From contig CANHQP010000029.1 of the NCBI GenBank assembly GCA_947462925.1, forward strand, positions 1 through 41,376: a stretch of DNA of 41,376 bases, written 5' to 3'. Shown here one piece after another: positions 17,102-24,019 of this stretch (positions are counted from its first letter, which is position 1; each line of letters begins with the position of its first letter). Both the position numbers and the translations under genes were made by a program. Source of the stretch: Flavobacteriia bacterium (lineage in GTDB: Bacteria; Bacteroidota; Bacteroidia; Flavobacteriales_D; Crocinitomicaceae). A model generated the notes under the pieces. It worked only from the letters and a program-made list of their open reading frames with translations. It was not told where the DNA came from and did no database searches.

Positions 17102-18070
17102 TTGATTAAAAGGATTTTACTACTTTTTTTAGTCTTTCAATTTCAAACAGTTGTCGGTCAAATCGACTTGATTAAGATTTCAGATTTTGGTTCGAATCCT
17201 GGAAATCTGGAAATGTTTTTGCATGTTTCAAAAAAACAAAAGTCTAATAATTCCTTAGTGGTTGTTTTGCATGGTTGCACGCAAGATGCGAGTTCGATTT
17301 CTATACAATCTGGTTGGAACGAGTTATCTGATATGCAAGGTTTTTCAGTTTTATATCCACAACAAAAAAAAAGTAATAATCCAAATGATTGTTTTAATTG
17401 GTTTCAAAAGAAAGACATCGATAAAGATCAAGGAGAAGTCTTTTCCATAAAGCAAATGATTGATTATGCGATTGATTCTTTGAAATTAAATCGAGATTCA
17501 ATCTTCGTTTATGGTTTATCCGCTGGAGCTGCTATGGGGGTAGCATTAATGGCAGATTATCCATCAACTTTTCAAATGGGTGCAATTTTAGCTGGTGGGC
17601 CTTTTTACAGTGCAACCAATCCGATGACAGCATTTGGAACATTATTGTCTCCCCCAAAGAAATCTGGAAAAGATTGGTCTAAATTTGTTTTCAAACAACA
17701 CCAAGATTCAATTAAAAAGTTTCCTAAATTAATTGTCATACATGGAAGAGGAGACCAAGTTGTGAATATTGAAAATTCACGCCAATTGATTTTGCAATGG
17801 GCCGATTTACATCAAATTTCACCAATTCCAACAGACACAATATATGATTTTAAAGACCACAGTGATTTTGTAAATTTTGTTTACAAAGATTCAGCAAAAA
17901 ACGAGCTAATTTCATTTTTAGAAGTGCGTTATTTGGGACATGAATTAATGGTAGATCCGGGAGAAGGAGCAGGGCAGGGAGGAAAAACTGGATTATTTTC
18001 AAAAGATAAAGATTTTTTTAGCACCTATTGGATTGCCTCTAAATTTGGTTTGATTAAACAAGAAGATTGA
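17102..18070 (+). CDS. Secreted PHB-depolymerase-type esterase (alpha/beta hydrolase)
   Basis: A 322-residue protein with a signal peptide (about 1-19, ending VVGQ). VVVLHGCTQDASS is the oxyanion-hole region, GLSAGAAMG holds the nucleophile S140, HGRGDQVV the probable acid and the late LGHEL the histidine. The pattern fits the LpqC/PHB-depolymerase esterase family, whose members cleave short-chain polyesters or acetyl/feruloyl esters on polysaccharides. Next to GH13 and GH53 genes, a carbohydrate esterase role is plausible. There is no ATG before the signal peptide; TTG at 17102 is the best start. Confidence 0.85.
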   Translation: MIKRILLLFLVFQFQTVVGQIDLIKISDFGSNPGNLEMFLHVSKKQKSNNSLVVVLHGCTQDASSISIQSGWNELSDMQGFSVLYPQQKKSNNPNDCFNWFQKKDIDKDQGEVFSIKQMIDYAIDSLKLNRDSIFVYGLSAGAAMGVALMADYPSTFQMGAILAGGPFYSATNPMTAFGTLLSPPKKSGKDWSKFVFKQHQDSIKKFPKLIVIHGRGDQVVNIENSRQLILQWADLHQISPIPTDTIYDFKDHSDFVNFVYKDSAKNELISFLEVRYLGHELMVDPGEGAGQGGKTGLFSKDKDFFSTYWIASKFGLIKQED

Positions 18071-18172
18071 AATAGTTGTTTTTGCAATATTTTATTTTGT
18101 ACCTTTACTTTGCTTCAAAATTTCCAAAAGTCGAAAATAAATACCCCTTTATTTTTTAGAGAATACCATATT

Positions 18173-19543
18173 ATGATGAATTTAAAATTTCTAATTTTAG
18201 TAAGCTTTGCACTTGTACTTTTTTCTTGTAAAAAGGAAAAAGACCCAATAGTTGAAAATACACCGACTGGATATATCCAGTACGGAACACCTTTTGCAAA
18301 TGTGCCAGCAACGGAGGATGTGGTTATGTACGAAGTAAATTTGCGTGCTTTCAGTACAGCAGGAAATTTACAGGGTGTAATTAGTCGACTATCCGAAATA
18401 AAAGCATTAGGAGTGAATACAATTTGGTTAATGCCCATTTATTCTGAAGGAGTTTTAAATGGCGTAAACTCTCCATATTGCGTCAAAAATTACAAAGAAG
18501 TTAGCACTGAATATGGCAATTTAGAAGATTTGAGACAATTGACAACGCTGGCACATGCACAAAATATGACAGTCATTTTGGATTGGGTTGCCAACCATAC
18601 CTCTTGGGATAATCCATGGATAACGGCGCATCCAGAGTGGTATACGAAAGATGGCGCTGGAAATATTATTAAACCAGCAGGAACAAATTGGAATGATGTC
18701 GCTGATTTAAATTTTTCGAATGCTGACATGCGTCTTGAAATGATTGACGCGATGAAGTATTGGGTTTTAGAAGCAAATGTAGATGGTTTTAGATGCGATT
18801 ACGCGGATGGCGTTCCTTTTGATTTCTGGAGCCAAGCAATTACGGCTTTAAAATCAATTCCAAATCGAAGTTTGGTCTTTTTGGCTGAGGGAATTAGAAA
18901 TGATCATTATACAGCTGGTTTTGATATGACTTACGGCTGGAATTTTTACACAGCAACACAAAATTGCGGGGGAGGTACGGCAACATCAGGTATTTTTTCG
19001 ACCGATGTTTCAGAATATTCCTCCGTTCCAGCTGGAAAACATAAAATCCGCTTCACAACCAATCACGATGAATCAGCATGGAACAGCAGTCCGATGACAC
19101 TTTATAACGGTAAATTGGGGGCTTTGGCGGCTTCTGTGTCAACTATTTTTATGCGTGGAGTGCCATTGATATATTGTGGACAAGAAGTTGGACGAACAAG
19201 TTTGCAACCTTTTTTCACTAAGTCTCCAATCAATTGGAACGCGAATCAAGACATGTTATTGGCTTATAAAAATATGTTGCAATTTTATTCATCCTCAAAT
19301 GCTGCTAGAAAAGGAGCTTTCTCAACCTTTGCAGGTTCTTCAGATATACTTTGTTTTCAAAGGACTTATGGGACAGAAAAAGTTTTGATTATGCTAAATG
19401 CTAGGAACAGTGTTGTAACTTATACAATACCTCCAGCTCTACAAGGAACTACTTGGATCAATGCGATGGATAATTCAACAATGACTTTTGGCGCAACTCA
19501 GAGTTTCACAAACTACCAATATTTGATTCTTAAAAATCAATAG
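18173..19543 (+). CDS. GH13 alpha-amylase family lipoprotein
   Basis: A 456-residue surface or periplasmic lipoprotein (lipobox VLFSC after MMNLKFLILVSFALV). All four GH13 regions are present: I VILDWVANH, II GFRCDYADG with nucleophile D209, III FLAEG with acid/base E239 and IV TNHDES with D299. A C-terminal beta domain ends in YQYLILKNQ. It should hydrolyse alpha-1,4-glucans or maltodextrins. ATG 18173 (or 18176) is chosen over an upstream TTG at 18110 because the lipoprotein signal begins there. It is 9 bp from the GH53 gene. Confidence 0.93.
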   Translation: MMNLKFLILVSFALVLFSCKKEKDPIVENTPTGYIQYGTPFANVPATEDVVMYEVNLRAFSTAGNLQGVISRLSEIKALGVNTIWLMPIYSEGVLNGVNSPYCVKNYKEVSTEYGNLEDLRQLTTLAHAQNMTVILDWVANHTSWDNPWITAHPEWYTKDGAGNIIKPAGTNWNDVADLNFSNADMRLEMIDAMKYWVLEANVDGFRCDYADGVPFDFWSQAITALKSIPNRSLVFLAEGIRNDHYTAGFDMTYGWNFYTATQNCGGGTATSGIFSTDVSEYSSVPAGKHKIRFTTNHDESAWNSSPMTLYNGKLGALAASVSTIFMRGVPLIYCGQEVGRTSLQPFFTKSPINWNANQDMLLAYKNMLQFYSSSNAARKGAFSTFAGSSDILCFQRTYGTEKVLIMLNARNSVVTYTIPPALQGTTWINAMDNSTMTFGATQSFTNYQYLILKNQ

Positions 19544-19552
19544 TTTTTATTT

Positions 19553-20632
19553 ATGAAAAATCTAAAAGTAGTTTTTCTATTTTCAATTTTATTTTCAGGA
19601 AGTATAATTTCTTGTAGTAAAAAGAAAACATCTTCACCTGAAGTTATTGCCGTTAAAACCCTTGAAATTAAAGGTGCGGATATGTCCTTGCTCCCAGAAA
19701 TAAGGTTGTCAGGAATTTCAATTAAAAATGCAAACAACCAATCGGAAGACATGCTATTGACACTTAAAAACAAGGGTGTGAATGTGATAAGATTACGTGT
19801 TTGGAACAATCCTTTAGAATCAACTTCTTCTCTGGAGTCAGTAAAAATTCTATCAGATGAAATACATGCCATGGGAATGAAAGTTTTTTTGACAGTTCAT
19901 TATTCTGATTCTTGGGCAGATCCATCTCAACAAACAAAACCTTTAGCATGGCAAACCTTGAATATAACAGATTTGAAAGATAGTGTTTATCAGTTCACAA
20001 GTAAAATAATGACCCAGATTCATCCGGATTATATTCAAATTGGAAATGAAATAAATAATGGATTTTTGTGGCCTGAAGGCAGCTACTCAAATTTAAACCA
20101 AATGAAAGCTTTATTGCAAAAAGGAATTGAGGCTGTAAGAGCAGCAAACAGTGGAACCAAAATTGTGATTCATTTTGCTGGACATTCAAATGCAAATGGC
20201 TTCTATAATTCTCTGAATGGTTTGGATTATGATATCATTGGCTTAAGTTATTATCCAATGTGGCATGGAAAAAGTTTGGATTCATTGAAATCAAATTTAA
20301 TAACCATTTCAACCACACAAAATAAACCGATTTTTTTAGCAGAAACTGCTTATCCTTTCACCTTTGGATACAATGATTTCACCAATAATATCGTTGGATT
20401 GAGTTCACAGATTTTGCCTGATTTTGAGCCAACTGTTGATGGTCAAAAAGCATATTTAGCAAAATTGAAATCTATTTTATTAGAGGTTCCAAATGGTATT
20501 GGTTTTTGCTATTGGGGTGGAGAATGGATAAGTTATAAAGGTTCGACAGCAACAAATGGTTCTGCGGTTGAAAATCAAGCTTTTTGGGATTTTCAAAATA
20601 AAGCTTTGCCAATCTTAGATGTTTTTAAGTAG
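19553..20632 (+). CDS. GH53 arabinogalactan endo-beta-1,4-galactanase lipoprotein
   Basis: A 359-residue protein with a lipobox (IISC near residue 21). GH53 hallmarks are GADMSLLPE, VIRLRVWNNP, LTVHYSDSWADP, then QIGNEINNGFLWP with acid/base E166, and LAETAYP with nucleophile E264. The family cuts beta-1,4-galactan, the side chain of pectin. It follows the GH13 gene by 9 bp and so is very likely co-transcribed, pairing a plant-polymer enzyme with a starch/glycogen enzyme. No SusC/SusD pair is present in the window. Confidence 0.94.
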   Translation: MKNLKVVFLFSILFSGSIISCSKKKTSSPEVIAVKTLEIKGADMSLLPEIRLSGISIKNANNQSEDMLLTLKNKGVNVIRLRVWNNPLESTSSLESVKILSDEIHAMGMKVFLTVHYSDSWADPSQQTKPLAWQTLNITDLKDSVYQFTSKIMTQIHPDYIQIGNEINNGFLWPEGSYSNLNQMKALLQKGIEAVRAANSGTKIVIHFAGHSNANGFYNSLNGLDYDIIGLSYYPMWHGKSLDSLKSNLITISTTQNKPIFLAETAYPFTFGYNDFTNNIVGLSSQILPDFEPTVDGQKAYLAKLKSILLEVPNGIGFCYWGGEWISYKGSTATNGSAVENQAFWDFQNKALPILDVFK

Positions 20633-20647
20633 CTAAAAATAATTTAC

Positions 20648-21010
20648 ATGAAATTTTGGATTTTTGTTTTATTGATTTTAACTACTTCATTTCAAGTTGA
20701 AAAGGTTAAGAAAATTCAAGGTAAAAGCTTTTCAAGTCAAGGAGGTGAATATTTAAATTCTTTGGTCATAACAGCAAATAAATTTTCAAAGATTAGAATA
20801 GAAAATATTTATGCTGATCGCATTTATTTAGTTCAAACATTGAATCAAGCTGAAAATAAGATAAATATTGAAGCTATTAGAAAATCAAATCCAAAAAATC
20901 CAATGAAATATTATTTTGAGTTGGATATTTCAATGCTAAAAAAAGGCAATTATTTAGTTGGCTCACATGCATGTTATTGGGCCGGTCAAATGGAATTGAT
21001 TATTTTTTAG
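20648..21010 (+). CDS. Small secreted hypothetical protein
   Basis: A 120-residue protein with a probable signal peptide (MKFWIFVLLILTTSFQ). The rest alternates polar and hydrophobic residues, suggesting a small beta-sandwich, ending in GSHACYWAGQMELIIF. I do not recognise a family. It starts 15 bp after the GH53 gene and is probably its operon partner. Its last 11 bp overlap the end of the convergent gene on the minus strand. Confidence 0.65.
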   Translation: MKFWIFVLLILTTSFQVEKVKKIQGKSFSSQGGEYLNSLVITANKFSKIRIENIYADRIYLVQTLNQAENKINIEAIRKSNPKNPMKYYFELDISMLKKGNYLVGSHACYWAGQMELIIF

Positions 21011-21446
21011 TTTCACTTTCTTTGAATTCTTCTGCAAATGAATCATCCCATTTAAATTCATTTAAAATCCAACCACTGTTATTTTTGTAGTAGGTGTATA
21101 TGACCCGAATTGCTGTGTTTTCAAAACGAATGATGTAAGTTTCACGAATAGAAAAATCAGCAATCACTTCATTTTTTACCTTCTTAAAATCAATAGCCTT
21201 ACCAAATCTATCTTCAATGATATTCATGTAACGAGTGGTCTTTTCTTGCAAAGCTTCTATTTCATTTTCAGGCAAAGGCCAGTATTTTTGCAACTCTTTG
21301 AAACAATCATTCATCTTATTTTGAATGAAAAGATCTGTTGCCTTAGCAGATAACTTTTCAGTTTCTGACGGGTCCTTCATGTATTTGATTTGTCCAAAAG
21401 TTTGAAAACTGATAAGCAAAAGAAGTGCAAAAAATGATTTTTTCAT
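21000..21446 (-). CDS. Secreted hypothetical protein
   Basis: A 148-residue protein with a signal peptide (MKKSFFALLLLISFQTFGQ). The remainder has an alpha-helical first half (ETEKLSAKATDLFIQNKMNDCFKELQKYWP region) and a beta-rich second half with many aromatic residues, a pattern of small secreted NTF2- or DUF3887-like folds. That is only a fold guess. It overlaps the convergent gene by 11 bp at the 3' end. Confidence 0.65.
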   Translation of the reverse strand: MKKSFFALLLLISFQTFGQIKYMKDPSETEKLSAKATDLFIQNKMNDCFKELQKYWPLPENEIEALQEKTTRYMNIIEDRFGKAIDFKKVKNEVIADFSIRETYIIRFENTAIRVIYTYYKNNSGWILNEFKWDDSFAEEFKESETKK

Positions 21447-21606
21447 AAGTTTTTGAATTGATTCAAGTCAGCTAATATAAGCAGATTTATTACAGTTTTG
21501 CTTTCTTTTATAATTTATTGTAGATATAATCAGGTCTAAAAAATTACCCAACATAATTTATGTATCTCTAATTACCAAATTGATTTGATATTTTATAAAT
21601 TTTCTC

Positions 21607-21637
21607 TTGTCTATCCGAAATCAAAAACCTAAATTTG
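21607..21637 (+). promoter_or_regulatory. Promoter of sucD
   Basis: TTG at 21607-21609, 20 bp, then TAAATTTG at 21630-21637, the full Bacteroidota -33/-7 arrangement. The start codon is 35 nt downstream. Confidence 0.75.
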
Positions 21638-21672
21638 ACATCAAATAAATAAGCAAAATAAAATCCGCAAAA

Positions 21673-22551
21673 ATGAGCGTACTTGTAAATAAAGATTCAA
21701 AGGTAATTGTTCAAGGTTTTACTGGAAGTGAAGGTACTTTTCACGCAGGTCAAATGATTGAATATGGAACAAACGTTGTAGGAGGTGTAACTCCAGGAAA
21801 AGGTGGTTCTTCTCATTTAGATAGACCCGTTTTTAATACAGTAGCTGACGCAGTTAACACAACAGGTGCTGACGTTTCTATTATTTTTGTTCCACCAGCT
21901 TTTGCAGCAGATGCAATCATGGAGGCGGCAAACGCAGGAATCAAGGTGATTGTATGTATCACAGAAGGAATTCCAGTGAACGACATGGTGAAAGCAAAAG
22001 AATATTTGAAAGGTTCTGGTGCTCGTTTGATCGGTCCTAACTGTCCAGGTGTAATTACAGCAGGTGAAGCGAAAGTAGGTATCATGCCAGGATTCGTGTT
22101 CAAAAAAGGAAAAATCGGAATTGTTTCTAAATCAGGAACGTTAACATACGAAGCTGCTGACCAAGTTGCTAAAGCGGGATTAGGAATCACAACTGCAATC
22201 GGAATCGGTGGAGATCCAATTATTGGAACAACTACGAAAGAAGCTGTTGAATTGTTGATGAACGATCCAGAAACTGAAGGAATCGTGATGATTGGTGAGA
22301 TTGGTGGAAACTTGGAAGCAATCGCTGCTCGTTGGATCAAAGAAAATGGAACTAAACCAGTGGTTGGTTTTATCGCAGGTGAAACTGCTCCAGCAGGACG
22401 TACAATGGGACACGCAGGTGCAATTGTAGGTGGGCATGATGATACAGCTGAGGCTAAGAAACGTATCATGAGAGAATGCGGAATCCACGTAGTTGATTCT
22501 CCAGCAGAAATCGGAAAGAAAATGGCAGAAGTAATGGGTGTTATCGCTTAA
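21673..22551 (+). CDS. sucD: Succinyl-CoA synthetase (ADP-forming) alpha subunit
   Basis: A 292-residue protein with the CoA-binding N-terminal domain ([27 protein letters not shown]) and the ligase domain. H247 in [10 protein letters not shown] is the phosphohistidine. Together with the beta subunit (SucC, not in this window) it interconverts succinyl-CoA and succinate with substrate-level phosphorylation in the TCA cycle. It has its own promoter and terminator. In many bacteria sucC is adjacent; here sucD stands alone. Codon choice is G-richer than its neighbours, as expected for a highly expressed gene. Confidence 0.97.
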   Translation: MSVLVNKDSKVIVQGFTGSEGTFHAGQMIEYGTNVVGGVTPGKGGSSHLDRPVFNTVADAVNTTGADVSIIFVPPAFAADAIMEAANAGIKVIVCITEGIPVNDMVKAKEYLKGSGARLIGPNCPGVITAGEAKVGIMPGFVFKKGKIGIVSKSGTLTYEAADQVAKAGLGITTAIGIGGDPIIGTTTKEAVELLMNDPETEGIVMIGEIGGNLEAIAARWIKENGTKPVVGFIAGETAPAGRTMGHAGAIVGGHDDTAEAKKRIMRECGIHVVDSPAEIGKKMAEVMGVIA

Positions 22552-22571
22552 TTACAATACTTATAATCACT

Positions 22572-22600
22572 AAAAGCCACAGCAATGTGGCTTTTTTTTT
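22572..22600 (+). terminator. Rho-independent terminator of sucD
   Basis: Perfect 10-bp stem AAAAGCCACA (22572-22581) and TGTGGCTTTT (22586-22595) closed by a GCAA tetraloop and followed by a T-run. Confidence 0.92.
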
Positions 22601-22648
22601 GCCTTAAAATCAACTAAGATTAATGCAATAACTAAAGAAAATTTGCAG

Positions 22649-22751
22649 TCTTAAAATCCTAATATCCTAGTGTCTTAAAATCTAAAAATTCTTTAGTCCA
22701 TCGTCTTCGGTCTATTGTCTCAAGTCTATTGTCTTCAGTCTAATATCTAAA
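22649..22751. repeat. Array of 8-bp then 7-bp tandem units, ending at the NlpC gene stop
   Basis: On the plus strand, five 8-mers (TCTTAAAA, TCCTAATA, TCCTAGTG, TCTTAAAA, TCTAAAAA; 22649-22688), one extra base, then eight 7-mers (TCTTTAG, TCCATCG, TCTTCGG, TCTATTG, TCTCAAG, TCTATTG, TCTTCAG, TCTAATA; 22690-22745) and a partial unit. The phase is kept throughout. It ends 4 bp before the stop codon of the minus-strand NlpC gene and lies between convergent genes. Confidence 0.85.
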
Positions 22752-22755
22752 TAAA

Positions 22756-23331
22756 TTACTCCTCAACCCCATAATCCAAACGCTTGGTCGTTATATAGCG
22801 TGGAATGTAGTATTTACTTCCAACAAAATTATCTATTACAACGCCTCTAGAAGTGGAAGAGTGAATAAATTTAATTGAGTTCGGGCCAACTTCAACTACC
22901 ATAGCCACGTGGCCAATTCTGGAACTTTTGGTGCTACTTCCTTTGAAAAACATCAAATCACCTGGACGAATGTCTGCTAATTTTACCGTTTTACCAAATT
23001 CAGCCATTCCGTAACTTGAGTGCGTTAAAGTCAATCCAAAATTCCCCATTACGTAGTAAATGAAGCCAGAACAATCGAAACCTGAAGGCGTCATTCCCGC
23101 ACTTCGATAAGGTGTTCCAAGAAAATTTTTGGCGTAGTCGATAATTTTATCCACATGTTCACTGTTTTTGCGAACGGTAGTATCAAATTGTATTAAACTC
23201 AATGAATCGAGCGTCGACAAAGCAATCTTTGGTTTTATCGTATCTACAACTTGTTCTTGCGCACGCAATTGAATCGTTGATAAAAACGAAAAAATGAATA
23301 AAAAATAAAATTTCAGACTTATTCTTTGCAT
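22756..23331 (-). CDS. Secreted NlpC/P60 cell-wall hydrolase
   Basis: A 191-residue protein with a signal peptide (MQRISLKFYFLFIFSFLSTIQLRAQ). The NlpC/P60 papain-like domain has C87 (GFDCSGFIYYVM), H141 (RIGHVAMVVE) and H157 (FIHSS). It should cleave D-gamma-glutamyl-diaminopimelate or related bonds in peptidoglycan stems. The ATG at 23331 is chosen because it starts the signal peptide and lies 8 nt after a -7 element. It is divergent from the MerR gene, and the two share a short intergenic region. Confidence 0.92.
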   Translation of the reverse strand: MQRISLKFYFLFIFSFLSTIQLRAQEQVVDTIKPKIALSTLDSLSLIQFDTTVRKNSEHVDKIIDYAKNFLGTPYRSAGMTPSGFDCSGFIYYVMGNFGLTLTHSSYGMAEFGKTVKLADIRPGDLMFFKGSSTKSSRIGHVAMVVEVGPNSIKFIHSSTSRGVVIDNFVGSKYYIPRYITTKRLDYGVEE

Positions 23332-23339
23332 TGCGGTTG

Positions 23340-23347
23340 CAAAAATA
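23340..23347 (-). promoter_or_regulatory. -7 element of the NlpC gene, start codon 8 nt downstream
   Basis: Read on the minus strand, TATTTTTG is followed by CAACCGCA and the ATG. An ATTG (-33-like) lies 20 bp upstream. This copies the geometry of cca (TATATTTG-CACCCGCA-ATG). Confidence 0.65.
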
Positions 23348-23378
23348 TAACTATTTTCACACTTTAAACAATAAGGGT

Positions 23379-23741
23379 TTGAACAAAGTAGCTGAAAACG
23401 AATTGACAAAATTGTATTACTCCATCGGTGAAGTAGCCGAGATGTTTGGGGTAAACACTTCTTTGATAAGATTTTGGGACAAAGAATTTGACATCATTAC
23501 ACCCAAAAAAAACAAAAAAGGCAATCGTTTATTCACGCCAAAAGACATAAAAAATTTCAATAAAATCTACGATTTAGTTAAAAATCAAGGATTCACTCTA
23601 GAAGGAGCAAGAAAAGCCCTCAAAAGAAGAACTCCCGCACAGAAAGAAATCGAAACTACAGAAGAAACAACCACCTCTCAAGATGTCATCGAAAAATTGG
23701 AAACGATTAAAAGTCGTTTAATTCAATTGAAAAACTACTAA
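23379..23741 (+). CDS. MerR family transcriptional regulator
   Basis: A protein of about 120 residues. The winged helix begins LYYSIGEVAEMFGVNTSLIRFWDKEFD, then KGNRLFTPKDIKNFNKIYDLV, both typical of MerR. A basic linker and a C-terminal helix ending IEKLETIKSRLIQLKNY, a coiled-coil dimerisation segment, follow. No cysteine effector-binding region is present, so metal sensing is unlikely. No ATG precedes the domain; TTG 23379 gives a compact protein. It is divergent from the NlpC gene and could regulate it. A short protein with just a DNA-binding and dimer region is common in Bacteroidota. Confidence 0.85.
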   Translation: MNKVAENELTKLYYSIGEVAEMFGVNTSLIRFWDKEFDIITPKKNKKGNRLFTPKDIKNFNKIYDLVKNQGFTLEGARKALKRRTPAQKEIETTEETTTSQDVIEKLETIKSRLIQLKNY

Positions 23742-23919
23742 AAAGACCCGCTACGCTAGTAGACAATAGATGTTAGAACCGCTGCTATTCAACTCTTAAA
23801 TAAAATTTAGATTTACTTCGTGCTGACCTCTTCATTTTTAGATTATTAGACTATGAAGATGTTTCTTCTCGGAAGTTGCTTGACTATAAAGTCTTAGTTC
23901 TAATATAGATGGTTTGTAG

Positions 23920-24014
23920 TCTTTAGTCTAATGTCTTCAGTCTAATGTCTCAAGTCTTAAAATCCTAAAATCTTAATATCTTAACATCTTAATATCCTAA
24001 CATCTTAAAATCTT
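23920..24014. repeat. Array of 7-bp then 8-bp tandem units, ending at the HHH-protein gene stop
   Basis: Plus strand: five 7-mers (TCTTTAG, TCTAATG, TCTTCAG, TCTAATG, TCTCAAG; 23920-23954) followed by seven 8-mers (TCTTAAAA, TCCTAAAA, TCTTAATA, TCTTAACA, TCTTAATA, TCCTAACA, TCTTAAAA; 23955-24010) and TCTT. No insertion breaks the phase. It ends 5 bp from the stop codon of the minus-strand HHH gene and fills much of the convergent gap with the MerR gene. Confidence 0.88.
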
Positions 24015-24019
24015 CTATA

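Noticed and set aside
18110-18172. 21-codon N-terminal extension of the GH13 gene from a TTG
   Set aside because: It would precede the lipoprotein signal peptide and block its recognition; ATG 18173 or 18176 fits better.
21813-22469. Long open frame (218 codons) antisense to sucD
   Set aside because: It mirrors the G-rich codons of sucD and has a Ser/Thr/Pro-heavy composition without a domain; a shadow of a highly expressed gene.
23332-23409. 26-codon N-terminal extension of the NlpC gene
   Set aside because: It would run through the promoter and place residues before a clean signal peptide.
22649-24014. Possible CRISPR arrays
   Set aside because: Units are only 7-8 bp with no spacers, and no cas genes are near.
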